Assembly (NCBI GenBank): GCA_934434905.1
Contig: CAKSAI010000176.1
Coordinates: 1-6,683, forward strand
Reading direction: 5' to 3'
DNA length: 6,683 bases
Origin: an uncultured Lachnospiraceae bacterium
Lineage (GTDB): Bacteria; Bacillota; Clostridia; Lachnospirales; Lachnospiraceae
The notes under the pieces were generated by a model that saw nothing but the letters and a program-made list of their open reading frames with translations, did not search any database and was not told the origin of the DNA. Position 1 is the stretch's first letter. Each line of letters starts with the position of its first letter. Below, piece by piece: positions 6,595-6,683 of the stretch. The translations under genes and the position numbers were made by a program.

Positions 6595-6683
6595 CTATTT
6601 CTTCTCCCTTCTCTTCTTTATCAGTAACCGGATTCCGAAAATCGCACCACCTGCCGCAACAGCAATCAATGCCAGTATCCACC
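6595..6683 (-). CDS. C-terminal end of an unidentified membrane-anchored protein (5' end outside window)
   Basis: Only the last 28 codons are visible, ending in TAG at 6597-6595. They encode WILALIAVAAGGAIFGIRLL, a single hydrophobic helix, followed by a strongly basic tail IKKRREKK. This is the layout of a C-terminal membrane anchor with a positive cytoplasmic end, so the bulk of the protein could lie outside the cell. No LPxTG-like sorting signal is seen in the visible part, although one could lie further upstream. Of the other two minus-strand frames, one has an early stop; the other stays open only to 6592 and encodes an unlikely Cys-rich peptide. The gene ends one base before the binding-protein start, so it probably belongs to the same operon and is translationally coupled. 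Its identity cannot be given from this fragment. Confidence 0.72.
   Translation of the reverse strand, partial: WILALIAVAAGGAIFGIRLLIKKRREKK
6604..6609 (-). promoter_or_regulatory. Probable ribosome binding site of the solute-binding protein gene
   Basis: The minus strand reads AGGGAG, ten bases before ATG 6593, slightly longer than usual spacing. It lies in the codons of the basic tail of the preceding gene. Ribosomes ending that gene could reinitiate here. Confidence 0.55.

Noticed and set aside
1..6683. Insertion sequences, CRISPR arrays, tRNA or rRNA genes, riboswitches, attachment sites
   Set aside because: The window is almost fully covered by co-directional protein genes. No transposase, regularly spaced repeats or RNA gene signatures were seen, and the gaps between genes are too short for riboswitches.

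Overview
The window reads as part of one minus-strand carbohydrate-uptake operon from a gut- or rumen-type Clostridia bacterium, most likely Lachnospiraceae or Ruminococcaceae. That placement is an inference from the moderate base composition, strong GGAGG-type ribosome sites, a lipoprotein sugar-binding protein with a long acidic linker, and a dockerin-bearing secreted protein next to a family 78 glycosidase. All genes run right to left and are packed with gaps of 1 to 17 bases. No intergenic stretch could hold a separate promoter or terminator, and no stretch over 300 bases lacks a gene.

In transcription order, from the right edge: (1) the last 28 codons of an unidentified gene (6595-6683) ending in a membrane helix and a basic tail; (2) a lipoprotein extracellular solute-binding protein (5118-6593); (3) a MalF-type permease (4208-5104); (4) a MalG-type permease (3283-4206, start corrected from the longest reading frame); (5) a secreted protein without a recognisable catalytic domain (1250-3265), made of three related beta-rich modules, a fourth different module and a C-terminal type I dockerin; (6) the first 412 codons of an alpha-L-rhamnosidase-like GH78 protein without a signal peptide (1-1236), running off the left edge.

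A working model (inference): the binding protein captures an oligosaccharide at the cell surface, the two permeases import it using an ATPase encoded elsewhere, and the cytoplasmic GH78 enzyme removes a terminal rhamnose-like sugar. The dockerin protein would act outside the cell, binding polysaccharide and attaching to a cohesin. Rhamnose-containing material such as pectin rhamnogalacturonan or a rhamnosylated glycoside is a plausible substrate, but the sequence does not prove it.

The points most worth a second look are the non-catalytic dockerin protein inside an importer operon, its irregular second dockerin loop, and a cluster of inverted repeats, two of them mutually exclusive, at the start of that gene.
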